64,000 nt of DNA from a virus, in the IMG/VR virus record IMGVR_UViG_3300030331_006142, positions 1 to 64,000 of that record; one strand, 5' to 3'. The position numbers were made by a program, and so were the translations under genes. The notes under the pieces are model-generated. The model was not told the origin of the DNA. It was given only the letters and a program-made list of their open reading frames with translations, and made no database searches. Each line of letters begins with the position of its first letter. Position 1 is the first letter of the stretch. Shown here piece after piece: positions 36,032 through 44,548 of the stretch.

Positions 36032-36456
36032 GATTTTTTTTCAAATTTATTTTTATCTTGCCATTTATGAGACTCTTTGTCAATTTTTATTGGGCCGCCT
36101 TTGGCCCAGGTGTGGCAAGAACGCGCGGAGTGGCATTTAAAATGATGCATCCAACAATATCCAAGTTGACCATCTTTATCAAAAGTATCTCCGGGTAGGC
36201 ACTCCTTCATTCTTGGTGATATATCAAAAGCTACACAATTGCCACAGTTAGACTTCTTAGCAGCTTTTTCACTAGTTTTCCAATACTTACCTATCTTTTT
36301 CCAATAATCTCCAGGTTCATCTACGTTTAACGGTCCATAGTTGTACTCTTTTATTGTTGCATCTCTGTTTTTGGTGTTGAGGGCAAGGTCTTTTGTGGCA
36401 GGAGGACATATATAATCTTTTATAGATTTAACTATTCTTATTATTATTCTGCGCAT
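36028..36456 (-). CDS. Cys-rich protein, candidate Fe-S or metal protein
   Basis: 142 residues from MRRIIIRIVKSIKDYICPPA at 36456; a longer frame would run into the tmRNA. C-terminal half: SNCGNCVAFDISPRMKECLP, then GQLGYCWMHHFKCHSARSCH and WAKGGPI, six Cys plus one His in conserved-looking spacing. I recall the same module in other marine phages. The ATGA overlap with iscU makes an iron-sulfur cluster plausible (inference). Confidence 0.7.
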   Translation of the reverse strand: MRRIIIRIVKSIKDYICPPATKDLALNTKNRDATIKEYNYGPLNVDEPGDYWKKIGKYWKTSEKAAKKSNCGNCVAFDISPRMKECLPGDTFDKDGQLGYCWMHHFKCHSARSCHTWAKGGPIKIDKESHKWQDKNKFEKKS

Positions 36457-36465
36457 GTTATAAGT

Positions 36466-36797
<332 letters not shown>

Positions 36798-37277
36798 TTA
36801 GCCTAAACCTGGAAATTCAAGTTGTCCACTTTTCTTTCCACCTCTCGTACCATACCCACTTGGAATCTTTTTCTGGAGGGGGATACTGTCATCATCTTGC
36901 ATTACTGCTGATGTCATTTTATAATTATCTCTGCTCATAGATGACCGCTCATCATCAAAATCATCTCTGGCCATTTGATGGTCGTTCATCTCGGCCCAAT
37001 CTTTTACAGCCTCCATGAAGTTACCACCGGCCATAAACCTATCTTGTTCTTCTGGGTCTGTTATATTGTCCATCCACCCAGACCACTGTTCATGCCTTTC
37101 ATGTAGTTCTTTAAAAATTTGCCTAACTGACACTTGCTCTCCATCAACCGAAACTATAAGCTCGTCCGGAGATTGGTTATCGTCATGCCACTTATACCCG
37201 TCGACATTGACCATTCCTTCATTTAAAAAGTAACGAGGGTTTCTTCTTTTTTTGTTTTGTCTATAAAATTTTGGCAT
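36798..37277 (-). CDS. Hypothetical acidic protein (159 aa)
   Basis: GGAG site 10 nt before the ATG. Basic start MPKFYRQNKKRRNPRYFLNE, then an acidic soluble domain (DELIVSVDGEQVSVRQIFKE, WMDNITDPEEQDRFMAGGNF) and a Gly/Lys end (GYGTRGGKKSGQLEFPG). No family recognised; its TAA abuts the first base of the tmRNA. Confidence 0.65.
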   Translation of the reverse strand: MPKFYRQNKKRRNPRYFLNEGMVNVDGYKWHDDNQSPDELIVSVDGEQVSVRQIFKELHERHEQWSGWMDNITDPEEQDRFMAGGNFMEAVKDWAEMNDHQMARDDFDDERSSMSRDNYKMTSAVMQDDDSIPLQKKIPSGYGTRGGKKSGQLEFPGLG

Positions 37278-37289
37278 TTTTTTTTCTCC

Positions 37290-37385
37290 TTAACAACAGC
37301 CACTCTCACAAGAACAACAACCACAACAGCAGCAGCAATGCTTTGAGTCAAATAATGTAACTAATCTATGTAAAAACTTTTTCAT
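37290..37385 (-). CDS. Cysteine-rich microprotein (31 aa)
   Basis: ATG at 37385 with a strong ACGGAGGAAAAG site. Amphipathic start MKKFLHRLVTLFDSKH followed by CCCCCGCCSCESGCC: ten Cys in the last 15 residues. The strong ribosome site argues that it is translated. Possible metal-binding (metallothionein-like) or membrane-associated peptide; no homologue recognised. Confidence 0.7.
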   Translation of the reverse strand: MKKFLHRLVTLFDSKHCCCCCGCCSCESGCC

Positions 37386-37424
37386 TGGCTTTTCCTCCGT
37401 TTTGCCATTTATATTAATTAGTCC

Positions 37425-37769
37425 CTATCTTCCATAATCATCTTCCAGTCTGACAACATCGTCTAGTTCTGGAGTGCTGACCTCGAAAAGAATCACATCA
37501 CCGTGAGGTGCACAGAAGCGATGAACAGTATTTGGAGCAATATGATATGATTGTCCAGAATTCAAGTTTAAGGTTGTTTTATATTCTTTTGCTCCAATTT
37601 CTAGCGCTAGAATTCCTGTTTGAACAAAAATTGTTTCTTCTTTCTTTTTATGAAATTGGCGAGATAGTTGATTTCCTTTTTTAATGTATAGTATTTTTCC
37701 TGCATACTTTTTAGTATTTGCCCATATCAATTCATGGCCCCATGGTTTTTCAACTTTTTTTATTTTCAT
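37425..37769 (-). CDS. Mannose-6-phosphate isomerase-type cupin
   Basis: 114 residues, a single double-stranded beta-helix: EKPWGHELIWANTKKYAGKI at the start, HKKKEETIFVQTG with the metal-binding His/Glu pattern, and SYHIAPNTVHRFCAPHG with the distal His. This is the type II cupin of mannose-6-phosphate isomerase/GMP families. May act on a sugar phosphate. GAGG before the ATG; overlaps the upstream regulator gene by 20 nt. Confidence 0.8.
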   Translation of the reverse strand: MKIKKVEKPWGHELIWANTKKYAGKILYIKKGNQLSRQFHKKKEETIFVQTGILALEIGAKEYKTTLNLNSGQSYHIAPNTVHRFCAPHGDVILFEVSTPELDDVVRLEDDYGR

Positions 37770-38124
37770 TGTTTTCCTCTTTTATATTAATTTTGTACTT
37801 TTTCATCTGCCTGTTTAAATATGACTTATTTATTCCTAGCATGACGCATGCATCTCTTCTGTTTTTGCAGACAGAAATCGCATATCTTACAAATGCTTCT
37901 TTGCATATTTCATCTAAAAATTTGTATACAGGTATGCCTAACAATTTCCCTCTTAATGAATTAGACATAGTTTGCAGTTTAATATAAAGTAAATCTTCTA
38001 TTGTTAGTAACTTTACTTTATTTATAAATTCTTTATCTACTTTTTTTTGCTTTAAAAGATTATTTATATAATTAAAATCTTTTATATCTGAAGTGTATTT
38101 ATTTTTTCTAAAAAAGCTATTCAA
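37750..38124 (-). CDS. Fis-type helix-turn-helix protein
   Basis: 124 residues from a TTG with AAAGG 9 nt upstream. The C-terminal VCKNRRDACVMLGINKSYLNRQMKKYKI fits a Fis/NtrC-type HTH (A..LGI....L.R.M...), so DNA binding is likely. N-terminal part is helical and Lys-rich. Possible regulator of the structural or cargo operon. Confidence 0.6.
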   Translation of the reverse strand: MNSFFRKNKYTSDIKDFNYINNLLKQKKVDKEFINKVKLLTIEDLLYIKLQTMSNSLRGKLLGIPVYKFLDEICKEAFVRYAISVCKNRRDACVMLGINKSYLNRQMKKYKINIKEENNENKKS

Positions 38125-38188
38125 CTTTGCTACCTTTAACGGCCAAACCCAACCACCTCAACTAAAATAGCATATTTATTTTTTTTAA

Positions 38189-41100
38189 TCAAGTACTTTG
38201 TTCTGAACTTTCTGTACCCTGAGCTGCTTTTTCGTATTCATCATTGGTAGGTTCTTCAATGTTTTTAGCCATTTCTCTGTCCCATTTATCGTGGTAAAGC
38301 TTTAAATTTGCTATTAAATAATCATAAAACATTTCTTGGTCTTCTGCGTTGTCAAGCTCTCCATAATAATCAATAATAGACTTTTCTATAGAAGGATAGA
38401 CTCTTTCAGCTTTGTTTCTCCCGGTGGTATCTTCACCTGAAATGGATGTTAAACCTTCTTTCTCTTCTTTATCGTTGGTTGGCGTTTCTTTTTCTGAGCC
38501 GTCATTAGCATCAATAAATTTTTCTGCATCAACGCCCTCTATATCTACTCCAACTTCTTCTGAAAGTTGTGCAACTGCATCAGGTGAGCCAATAGAATCT
38601 GTGTCGTTTAGCTTAACGGGCGCTAGAGTATCTTGAACCCATTGTATCATATGTGCTCTAAAGGACTTTCTTTGGTCATCAGAGGTTGTTAGAGTCTTGT
38701 AAACCTGTCTAATTGTAGAAAGGACGTTTGTATTTTTAAGTAAGTCCTTAAGAGTATTGATGCCGGTATTATCATGAATATCTGTATTTGGGTCTTCTGC
38801 AGCGGCCTCTAATATTAGCTCTCTTAGTGATAATCGCAACATATGCTCTTGAATAACATAATCGATGATTTCATTATTTTCTTTTGCTTTTAAATCAAAA
38901 AACTCTTTAATACCGATTCTTAAAGTTTTTCTAAGTTTTCTTTCTTCTTTCATATCTTCATCCTTTTTATATATTTTTCCAAAAGGCCCAGCAAAACCAG
39001 CTAAATTTCCACCAGCATTTGAACTCATCTCTTCTAATTCATCCTGCTCTTCTGCTAAGAATGCATTTGAAATATTTTTTGGCCGGCCGTGCTTGAAGGC
39101 TCCGCCATGTTTTGTTAAATCTTTTCTACCCATATCTAAATAGGTCCTGTGAGCTTTCGCAAGCCTTTTTCTCATTCGTTTCTGAAATGCGCTCGAAGAG
39201 GGCTTTGCTTTTGGGGCATGCTGTGCTTTAAAACCCTCTTGTAGCATTTTCCTTAGCGAGTCTTCAATAATTTCTCGAAGGCCGCCAGCGTCAATTTCCG
39301 GTTCCTCAACTTGGTCTTCTTCTGGTTGGTTTTTATCTGCCGCATTTATTCCTAAGATTCCCATTACTGCGATGGCGTCTTCTGGGCGAGGAACAAAATC
39401 TTTTAACATTTGAAGACCTACTGGGTCACTAGCTGCAACATCAACTATAAACCTCATATCTGAAGCGTGGAAATCAGAAGAATCTACACTAGATTTTGTA
39501 GCTGACGGAATTCGAGAGTTTATATGAGGATGAGAAGATAATGTATTCATATATTCTTCACTATGCTTAGCTGATAAGTCACAAACATGGATTTTTATTT
39601 TTAAATCATTTCGGGCCTTGCTAATTATTGTTTGGTAACGAGACTGGTCGTCCTCTTTATCGCCGCAGCCCAATATTACAGTGCTGCCTTTCGGGGCAAC
39701 CAAATCATTACCCGGTTGCGGTTCCTTCATTACAAAATCATAAGTTACGCCAACAGGACTAGCAGCAGGAGATTGAATTATCTCGGTTTTTGAACCAGCT
39801 GGTGATTTATCTAGGAAAGCTCGCCATATTTGCTCAGCATGATTTGAATCAACAATTTTTCCTGAGAGCGGCAAAGTGCGGCCGCCTTTAGTTGGTTGAG
39901 AGATAATTATGATTACCTTATCGGCAATTTCGGCTAATTGTTCAACCATATTTAAGTGGCCTTTATGAGGAGGCTTGAATGCCCCAGGCACGACAGCTAC
40001 TCTAGAAGGCCCAGAATTGTCTTTTAACGCCTCTTCTTCTTCATCTTGAGCATCGATAGGACCAAAGCGCTGAAAGCGCTCCATACCTAAAATTTGATTG
40101 GTAGGAGCAAAGTTTCCAGTAAACTTATACGTCACTCCATTAAAATCGAACACAAAACCCTCTGATGGAGTATTAATGCCTCCAACATCTTTGAGTTTTA
40201 TCATTTGCTTTTCCAGTTCGGCTTGGGCTCTTTCATTGTTCCCATTTTTTATTCTAGATATTGTACTCTCTACCTCATCTTGAAGAAACTTAATTTGCTT
40301 TTCATTATCGTTTATAAAAGAAGAATCTATTGTGCCAACCATAGCAACAGAAAAGTCATGAAGAACTCTTTGTAAATCCAGAGTGTAACTAGCATAATTA
40401 AATGCCCTCACATAAGAAGAGACACTCTGCTTAATATTAGTGGGCATGCCCCGAGTTACATCATTGACACCAGGTACCTTACCAGATGCTGCAGGAATTC
40501 TCATAACTCTTTGTAATAACAATCTACTAGTTGCATCATCAAGATTAAATTGGTCTATTTCTGGTTTTACCTGTCCAATTACATAATCGTTTATTGTGTC
40601 CCCATCAGACACACCAATATCAGACATTAAATTACTGACTTTTTCCATTGTGCTTCGTAAAACAGATTTATCCTGGAGGGGTGGTAATTTTCTAACGGGG
40701 TTTGTCTCTACGGAAAAAATACTTGGGTCCTCTGTGGCAGAATCAACAAAGGCCCTATCAAGAAGTTCAAAATTCGCGGTAATATCTAAATCTGTCTTTT
40801 TGCCAGTTTGTTTATCAAACTGGGCATGCCCAACTCTGTGAATAAGCAAAGTTTTTTTATCATAGGGGATGACGTTTGTTGTACCCGCCCCGCGCGGGTC
40901 TCCCTCTTCGGTGTCCGGGTTTCCTGGATTCATAACCTCAGTATTAAAAAACACACTAGCATCGGGCCCAAATATTTTTTCTTGAGTATCAATATCTAGC
41001 TTTTTTACTTCTTCTTCAAAGGCTCCCAACGCCTCAACGAAACTATATCGCAGCGCTTGGCTTGGGTGATTCGCGAAGAAAGAATCCAATTCGTCAGCAT

Positions 41101-41332
41101 CAAGGCCACCTTGCTTCAATTGGCCTTTATTTCTTGCAGCAACTGCTCTTCCAGTCTTTACATTAAAGGAGAGAAAAATGTTTTGACCATCAGTCTTTTC
41201 AGTTCCTGAAAGCTTTCCATCTGCCGCCATTTGTAGGAGCTGCTTTAATTCACCAAAAGTCATTTCACCATTATCGTAGATATGGTTCATGTGACCAGCA
41301 ACAGCCCCCTCTAATAGGAGTTCTTTATTCAC
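38189..41332 (-). CDS. Ligase-like nucleotidyltransferase fused to an NMNAT-like domain
   Basis: 1047 residues from a GTG. N-terminal 200 residues: GTEKTDGQNIF with Lys46-x-D-G as the adenylation motif I of DNA/RNA ligases, and FFNTEVMNP as motif III. Residues about 449-600: VVPGAFKPPHKGHLNMVEQL, the GxFxPxHxGH of NMN/pantetheine-phosphate adenylyltransferases. After about 690 the chain is acidic and helical with tag-like LREIIEDSLRKML and, at Met794, MKEERKLRKTLRIGIKEFF behind an internal AAGGAT site. Could repair RNA or DNA and use or make NAD; activity inferred. Long for either family, so a multi-module virion or repair protein. Confidence 0.7.
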   Translation of the reverse strand: MNKELLLEGAVAGHMNHIYDNGEMTFGELKQLLQMAADGKLSGTEKTDGQNIFLSFNVKTGRAVAARNKGQLKQGGLDADELDSFFANHPSQALRYSFVEALGAFEEEVKKLDIDTQEKIFGPDASVFFNTEVMNPGNPDTEEGDPRGAGTTNVIPYDKKTLLIHRVGHAQFDKQTGKKTDLDITANFELLDRAFVDSATEDPSIFSVETNPVRKLPPLQDKSVLRSTMEKVSNLMSDIGVSDGDTINDYVIGQVKPEIDQFNLDDATSRLLLQRVMRIPAASGKVPGVNDVTRGMPTNIKQSVSSYVRAFNYASYTLDLQRVLHDFSVAMVGTIDSSFINDNEKQIKFLQDEVESTISRIKNGNNERAQAELEKQMIKLKDVGGINTPSEGFVFDFNGVTYKFTGNFAPTNQILGMERFQRFGPIDAQDEEEEALKDNSGPSRVAVVPGAFKPPHKGHLNMVEQLAEIADKVIIIISQPTKGGRTLPLSGKIVDSNHAEQIWRAFLDKSPAGSKTEIIQSPAASPVGVTYDFVMKEPQPGNDLVAPKGSTVILGCGDKEDDQSRYQTIISKARNDLKIKIHVCDLSAKHSEEYMNTLSSHPHINSRIPSATKSSVDSSDFHASDMRFIVDVAASDPVGLQMLKDFVPRPEDAIAVMGILGINAADKNQPEEDQVEEPEIDAGGLREIIEDSLRKMLQEGFKAQHAPKAKPSSSAFQKRMRKRLAKAHRTYLDMGRKDLTKHGGAFKHGRPKNISNAFLAEEQDELEEMSSNAGGNLAGFAGPFGKIYKKDEDMKEERKLRKTLRIGIKEFFDLKAKENNEIIDYVIQEHMLRLSLRELILEAAAEDPNTDIHDNTGINTLKDLLKNTNVLSTIRQVYKTLTTSDDQRKSFRAHMIQWVQDTLAPVKLNDTDSIGSPDAVAQLSEEVGVDIEGVDAEKFIDANDGSEKETPTNDKEEKEGLTSISGEDTTGRNKAERVYPSIEKSIIDYYGELDNAEDQEMFYDYLIANLKLYHDKWDREMAKNIEEPTNDEYEKAAQGTESSEQST

Positions 41333-41342
41333 GTTTTAGCCC

Positions 41343-42689
41343 TTACTTAGTCCAGAGCTTAGTTAGTTTGCTAAAAACCTCTTCGTCTCTTTTTCCAAAG
41401 CGAGACTCATAAAGCATTTCTTCTTGTTCTGGTGTTTGAATCTTGGATTCATTCTTTGGTGCCTTACCGTCAGGACCTGCTCTGTCTGCAGCAGTGGCTT
41501 TGTCATAAGGTGGTCGGTTTTTAGCAAACTCTTCTTGTGACTGGTCAGCCTCTTCGAGTTCTTCAGTCTCTTCTAGGTGGTCTCGCTTGTACGCTTTATG
41601 GTCATCTCTCTTGTGTTTTTCAGCTAAAGAAGCGTTTGTAACTTGTATATCTTCTGCTGCAACATTTTCAAGAATGGTGCCGTCAGCCAGCTTCATGTCG
41701 TAGTGACTAATAAACCCGTTAGCGTCTGGTGCCACATGTTGGATTGCTTCTGCCATGGCAATGCTTCCGTTATGATTAACTCCGCCATGATGAATGCAGT
41801 AATGGCTTGCACCAAAAGCATCGTCTTCTTCTTTTACGGTTTTTTGCATGGGTGCTGCTGGGGCCACAGTATCGCTCGCGGCATCGAGACCACCTTTAGG
41901 AAGCGTCGTTTTGGGCTTGGTTCGGTCTTGCGCAAAACGCTGTGCTTGTTTGGCTGAAACAACAGCTCTGAGTGCCATCTCTGTGGCTTTATCATGTGCA
42001 GCCGCATGGTCCATAGCCGGCTTTCCGTCAGTACCCTTTCTATATTTTGCATATTTGCTAGCATAAATTTTATCGAATTGGGCTTCTTGTTTTTTAGTCA
42101 TACCAGTTGGAATTGGAACGTGCTTCGGTTTCCTGGCATTTATTCTTTTCGACCTCTCGTCTTCATTTATCACTTGGTTTTTGAGCCTTTCAGAAACTAA
42201 TTTTTTAATTAGATTCTTTAAAGTACTTTTGTTTATTTTTACAGACATATTTTTGTTCTCCTTTAAAAATTTTCTTTCTGCAACTGTAATTCTATATTGT
42301 AGTTTGTTATCTAGACTATCTTCCCAGTCCCGAAAACACATATTACCTTCTAAATAGGCTTCTTTCTCCATATTTCTCATATGTTGGTTATCTTGAGCAT
42401 AATTTTTTGTCATCATTCCTATTTTGTCTTGTGAGAGGTCACCTCGCTGGTTTTGACAGTGATGAACCAATTCATGTGATAATGACCTAAGAATATCTTT
42501 TGGGTGCCTCTTATGAGTAAATACAGTTACACTTTCGTTTTCAGGGTCGTAGTGGGCAGTCTTTCCTAAGATACAATCTGAATTTTCTTTTGAATCATCC
42601 AAAAATAAACTAGGTGGACTTCGGAATCCTAATCTTTTTTTGGAAAAAGACATCAAACTATTAATTAGTGGATTTAAATCAGATAACAT
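41343..42689 (-). CDS. Zinc peptidase-like domain fused to tag-bearing cargo module
   Basis: 448 residues. N-terminal zincin-like motif SLSHELVHHCQN (HELVH at 72-76) with EKEAYLEGN as possible third ligand. At Met148 a type 2 tag begins (MSVKINKSTLKNLIKKLVSE), and the DNA before it holds a perfect AAAGGAG site, so an internal start at 42248 is likely. Later come KYAKYRKGTDGKPAMDHAAA, the linker DTVAPAAPMQKTVKEED shared with two other proteins, and an acidic end. Looks like two genes joined in frame. AGGAG before the first ATG. Confidence 0.65.
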   Translation of the reverse strand: MLSDLNPLINSLMSFSKKRLGFRSPPSLFLDDSKENSDCILGKTAHYDPENESVTVFTHKRHPKDILRSLSHELVHHCQNQRGDLSQDKIGMMTKNYAQDNQHMRNMEKEAYLEGNMCFRDWEDSLDNKLQYRITVAERKFLKENKNMSVKINKSTLKNLIKKLVSERLKNQVINEDERSKRINARKPKHVPIPTGMTKKQEAQFDKIYASKYAKYRKGTDGKPAMDHAAAHDKATEMALRAVVSAKQAQRFAQDRTKPKTTLPKGGLDAASDTVAPAAPMQKTVKEEDDAFGASHYCIHHGGVNHNGSIAMAEAIQHVAPDANGFISHYDMKLADGTILENVAAEDIQVTNASLAEKHKRDDHKAYKRDHLEETEELEEADQSQEEFAKNRPPYDKATAADRAGPDGKAPKNESKIQTPEQEEMLYESRFGKRDEEVFSKLTKLWTK

Positions 42690-42715
42690 AAAAAATCTCC
42701 TACTAATATATAGTT

Positions 42716-43303
42716 TTAATCTTTTTGAATACCAATGAAAGTATTATAGTAGTTTTCTTCATTCTGTCCCCTGATGTTTTGAATTGTCCTCAAAGAAAAT
42801 CTAAAAGGAAGGTGTTCTGGCTTGGAGCCATTTGTTCCCCCTGTAAAATTGCTTTTCGACATTAGGGTTCCCATTGTGCCCCCTAATGATATATTCTTAT
42901 CTCCATCGGTGCCCCCAATAAGCTGCTTTAAGTTTACAACTTTTGAAGTGCCGATAATTGTTGGTACAATTGTGCCATTATGGCCATTGGCACTCTCAAT
43001 AGCTGTTTTGATTTCTGATGCAGCTTGGCTTTCATTAGTTAGGCTGTCAAGGTTGATTATAATTTCACTACCTTCCAAGCCCCCAGTCGCCAAGGAGGGG
43101 TCGTTTTTGAATACATACGTTTTAGATATACCTCTAGTATTTGTTAGGGTAAACGTTTTATTTTTAAGCGCAGATATAGAGCTCGGACTTGTTGAGACTG
43201 TTAAGCTACCTAAAGACTGAACAGGGTTTACTGTATATTCGTTTAGAGAGCCTGAGTGGAAATTTATAGTGTAATCATTTTCTATTATGTTGTCGTAACT
43301 CAT
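42716..43303 (-). CDS. Putative virion protein, beta-rich (195 aa)
   Basis: Thr/Ser/Gly/Asn-rich, low Lys, with KTFTLTNTRGISKTYVFKND and EIIINLDSLTNESQAASEIK, patterns common in phage fibre or decoration proteins. No family recognised. No ribosome site before the ATG. Confidence 0.6.
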   Translation of the reverse strand: MSYDNIIENDYTINFHSGSLNEYTVNPVQSLGSLTVSTSPSSISALKNKTFTLTNTRGISKTYVFKNDPSLATGGLEGSEIIINLDSLTNESQAASEIKTAIESANGHNGTIVPTIIGTSKVVNLKQLIGGTDGDKNISLGGTMGTLMSKSNFTGGTNGSKPEHLPFRFSLRTIQNIRGQNEENYYNTFIGIQKD

Positions 43304-43328
43304 CGTAAGTTAAATAGGTAAAAATAAT

Positions 43329-44336
43329 TTAAATATGTTCTTTATCACCAGAAAAATATGTATCTAAATCTTCATTTACTTCTATATTCAACTTCGACTC
43401 AATCCAAAATTCCATATCATCCCGGGATGAAAACTCTAAAACATGAGGGCCATTGAACGCTCTCCACATGCCTATTTCATCTAATATATCCATTTTATTT
43501 ACAACGAGTTTATTTATTCCGTTAATTCGAGAAGCCATTTTTAACATATCGAAATCAAGCCAGTTAACTTGTCTTGGCCGGCCAGTCGTGGCACCGAACT
43601 CTTGACCTAATTCTCTAATCTCTTCAAAAACCGCATCAGGGCCTTCAAAATCCTTGGCACCAACATAGGTTTCATAAATCTTAGCAACACCCCAAACATC
43701 TCTAATACATTTTGGCGGAACTCCATTTAATATTGCTGAACCGACAGTACAATGAGAAGATGTTACGTAAGGGTAATCACCCCAGTCAACATCCAGCCCG
43801 AAGCCCTGGGCGCCTTCAAAGAGTATTTCGACGTCATCAAACTCATCATTTTCATAAAGCTCATGATATAAACTTATAATATAATCACTCAAGCGTGGGT
43901 CTTCAACTGCTCGAACCCCTCTTCTTCCGTATTTGTCCCGATAAGCCGGCCCGTTACCCCTTTTGGTTGTCCCGATATCTTTATCCTTTTTATCCTCTAT
44001 TCTATGAAAATCAGTAATAATATGAGCATTTGAAGACACATAAACTAAATTAGAAGCAGGGATTCCTGCTCTTTCTAATTGCTCTATTTCTTCCAAAAAA
44101 GTGTCAACATGCACAACGCAGCCGGGACCAATTATAGATTTGATTCCAAAAAAAACACCACATGGAATATGGTGTGTAATAAATTTTTTTCCTTCATGGT
44201 AGATTGTATGACCTGCATTACAACCACCGTTATATCTTATTACATGTGTATAATCATTTTTTCTACAAAGAGCGTGCGCGACTTTTCCCTTGCCGCAGTC
44301 TCCATACTGGAGGTCGACTACTATATCCGCTAACAT
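43329..44336 (-). CDS. purA: Adenylosuccinate synthetase family (PurA/PurZ)
   Basis: 335 residues, shorter than bacterial PurA (about 430) and close to archaeal/phage forms. QYGDCGKGK at 10-18 keeps the catalytic Asp13, with Cys in place of the usual Glu14; YNGGCNAGHTIYH, IGTTKRGNGPAYRDK, the aspartate loop GATTGRPRQVNWLD and the GTP-site NKMDILDE are all present. Makes (deoxy)adenylosuccinate from a purine nucleotide, aspartate and GTP. Could serve AMP supply or a PurZ-type diaminopurine route; retention of Asp13 favours the former, but the family boundary is not clear from sequence alone. Confidence 0.85.
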   Translation of the reverse strand: MLADIVVDLQYGDCGKGKVAHALCRKNDYTHVIRYNGGCNAGHTIYHEGKKFITHHIPCGVFFGIKSIIGPGCVVHVDTFLEEIEQLERAGIPASNLVYVSSNAHIITDFHRIEDKKDKDIGTTKRGNGPAYRDKYGRRGVRAVEDPRLSDYIISLYHELYENDEFDDVEILFEGAQGFGLDVDWGDYPYVTSSHCTVGSAILNGVPPKCIRDVWGVAKIYETYVGAKDFEGPDAVFEEIRELGQEFGATTGRPRQVNWLDFDMLKMASRINGINKLVVNKMDILDEIGMWRAFNGPHVLEFSSRDDMEFWIESKLNIEVNEDLDTYFSGDKEHI

Positions 44337-44373
44337 GTTTTTTCCTTTTGTTGGGGTTTAAAATTATTATACT

Positions 44374-44547
44374 TTAATCAAGTATTTCATTTAACAATTT
44401 TCTGGCTAGTTTTGGATTTTTTATATTTGATTTTATTAGATTTTCTAACCTATCTGTTCTATCTTTTAATTTGTTTGTTCGATGCAGCAATAAGCCACTG
44501 AAAAGCAAGTTAATCAGTATCAAACCTAAATCAAAAAATTCGTACAT
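44374..44547 (-). CDS. Single-span membrane microprotein (57 aa)
   Basis: Starts ATG at 44547, just after the stop of the 44549 gene (TAGCATG). One N-terminal membrane helix (LGLILINLLFSGLLLH), then a basic coiled stretch RTNKLKDRTDRLENLIKSN. Shape similar to phage spanin- or accessory-like membrane proteins, but no function assigned. Confidence 0.65.
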   Translation of the reverse strand: MYEFFDLGLILINLLFSGLLLHRTNKLKDRTDRLENLIKSNIKNPKLARKLLNEILD

Positions 44548-44548
44548 G

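Noticed and set aside
43329-44336. Proof of a 2-aminoadenine genome
   Set aside because: Only one gene of the pathway is visible and its key Asp is of the ordinary PurA type.
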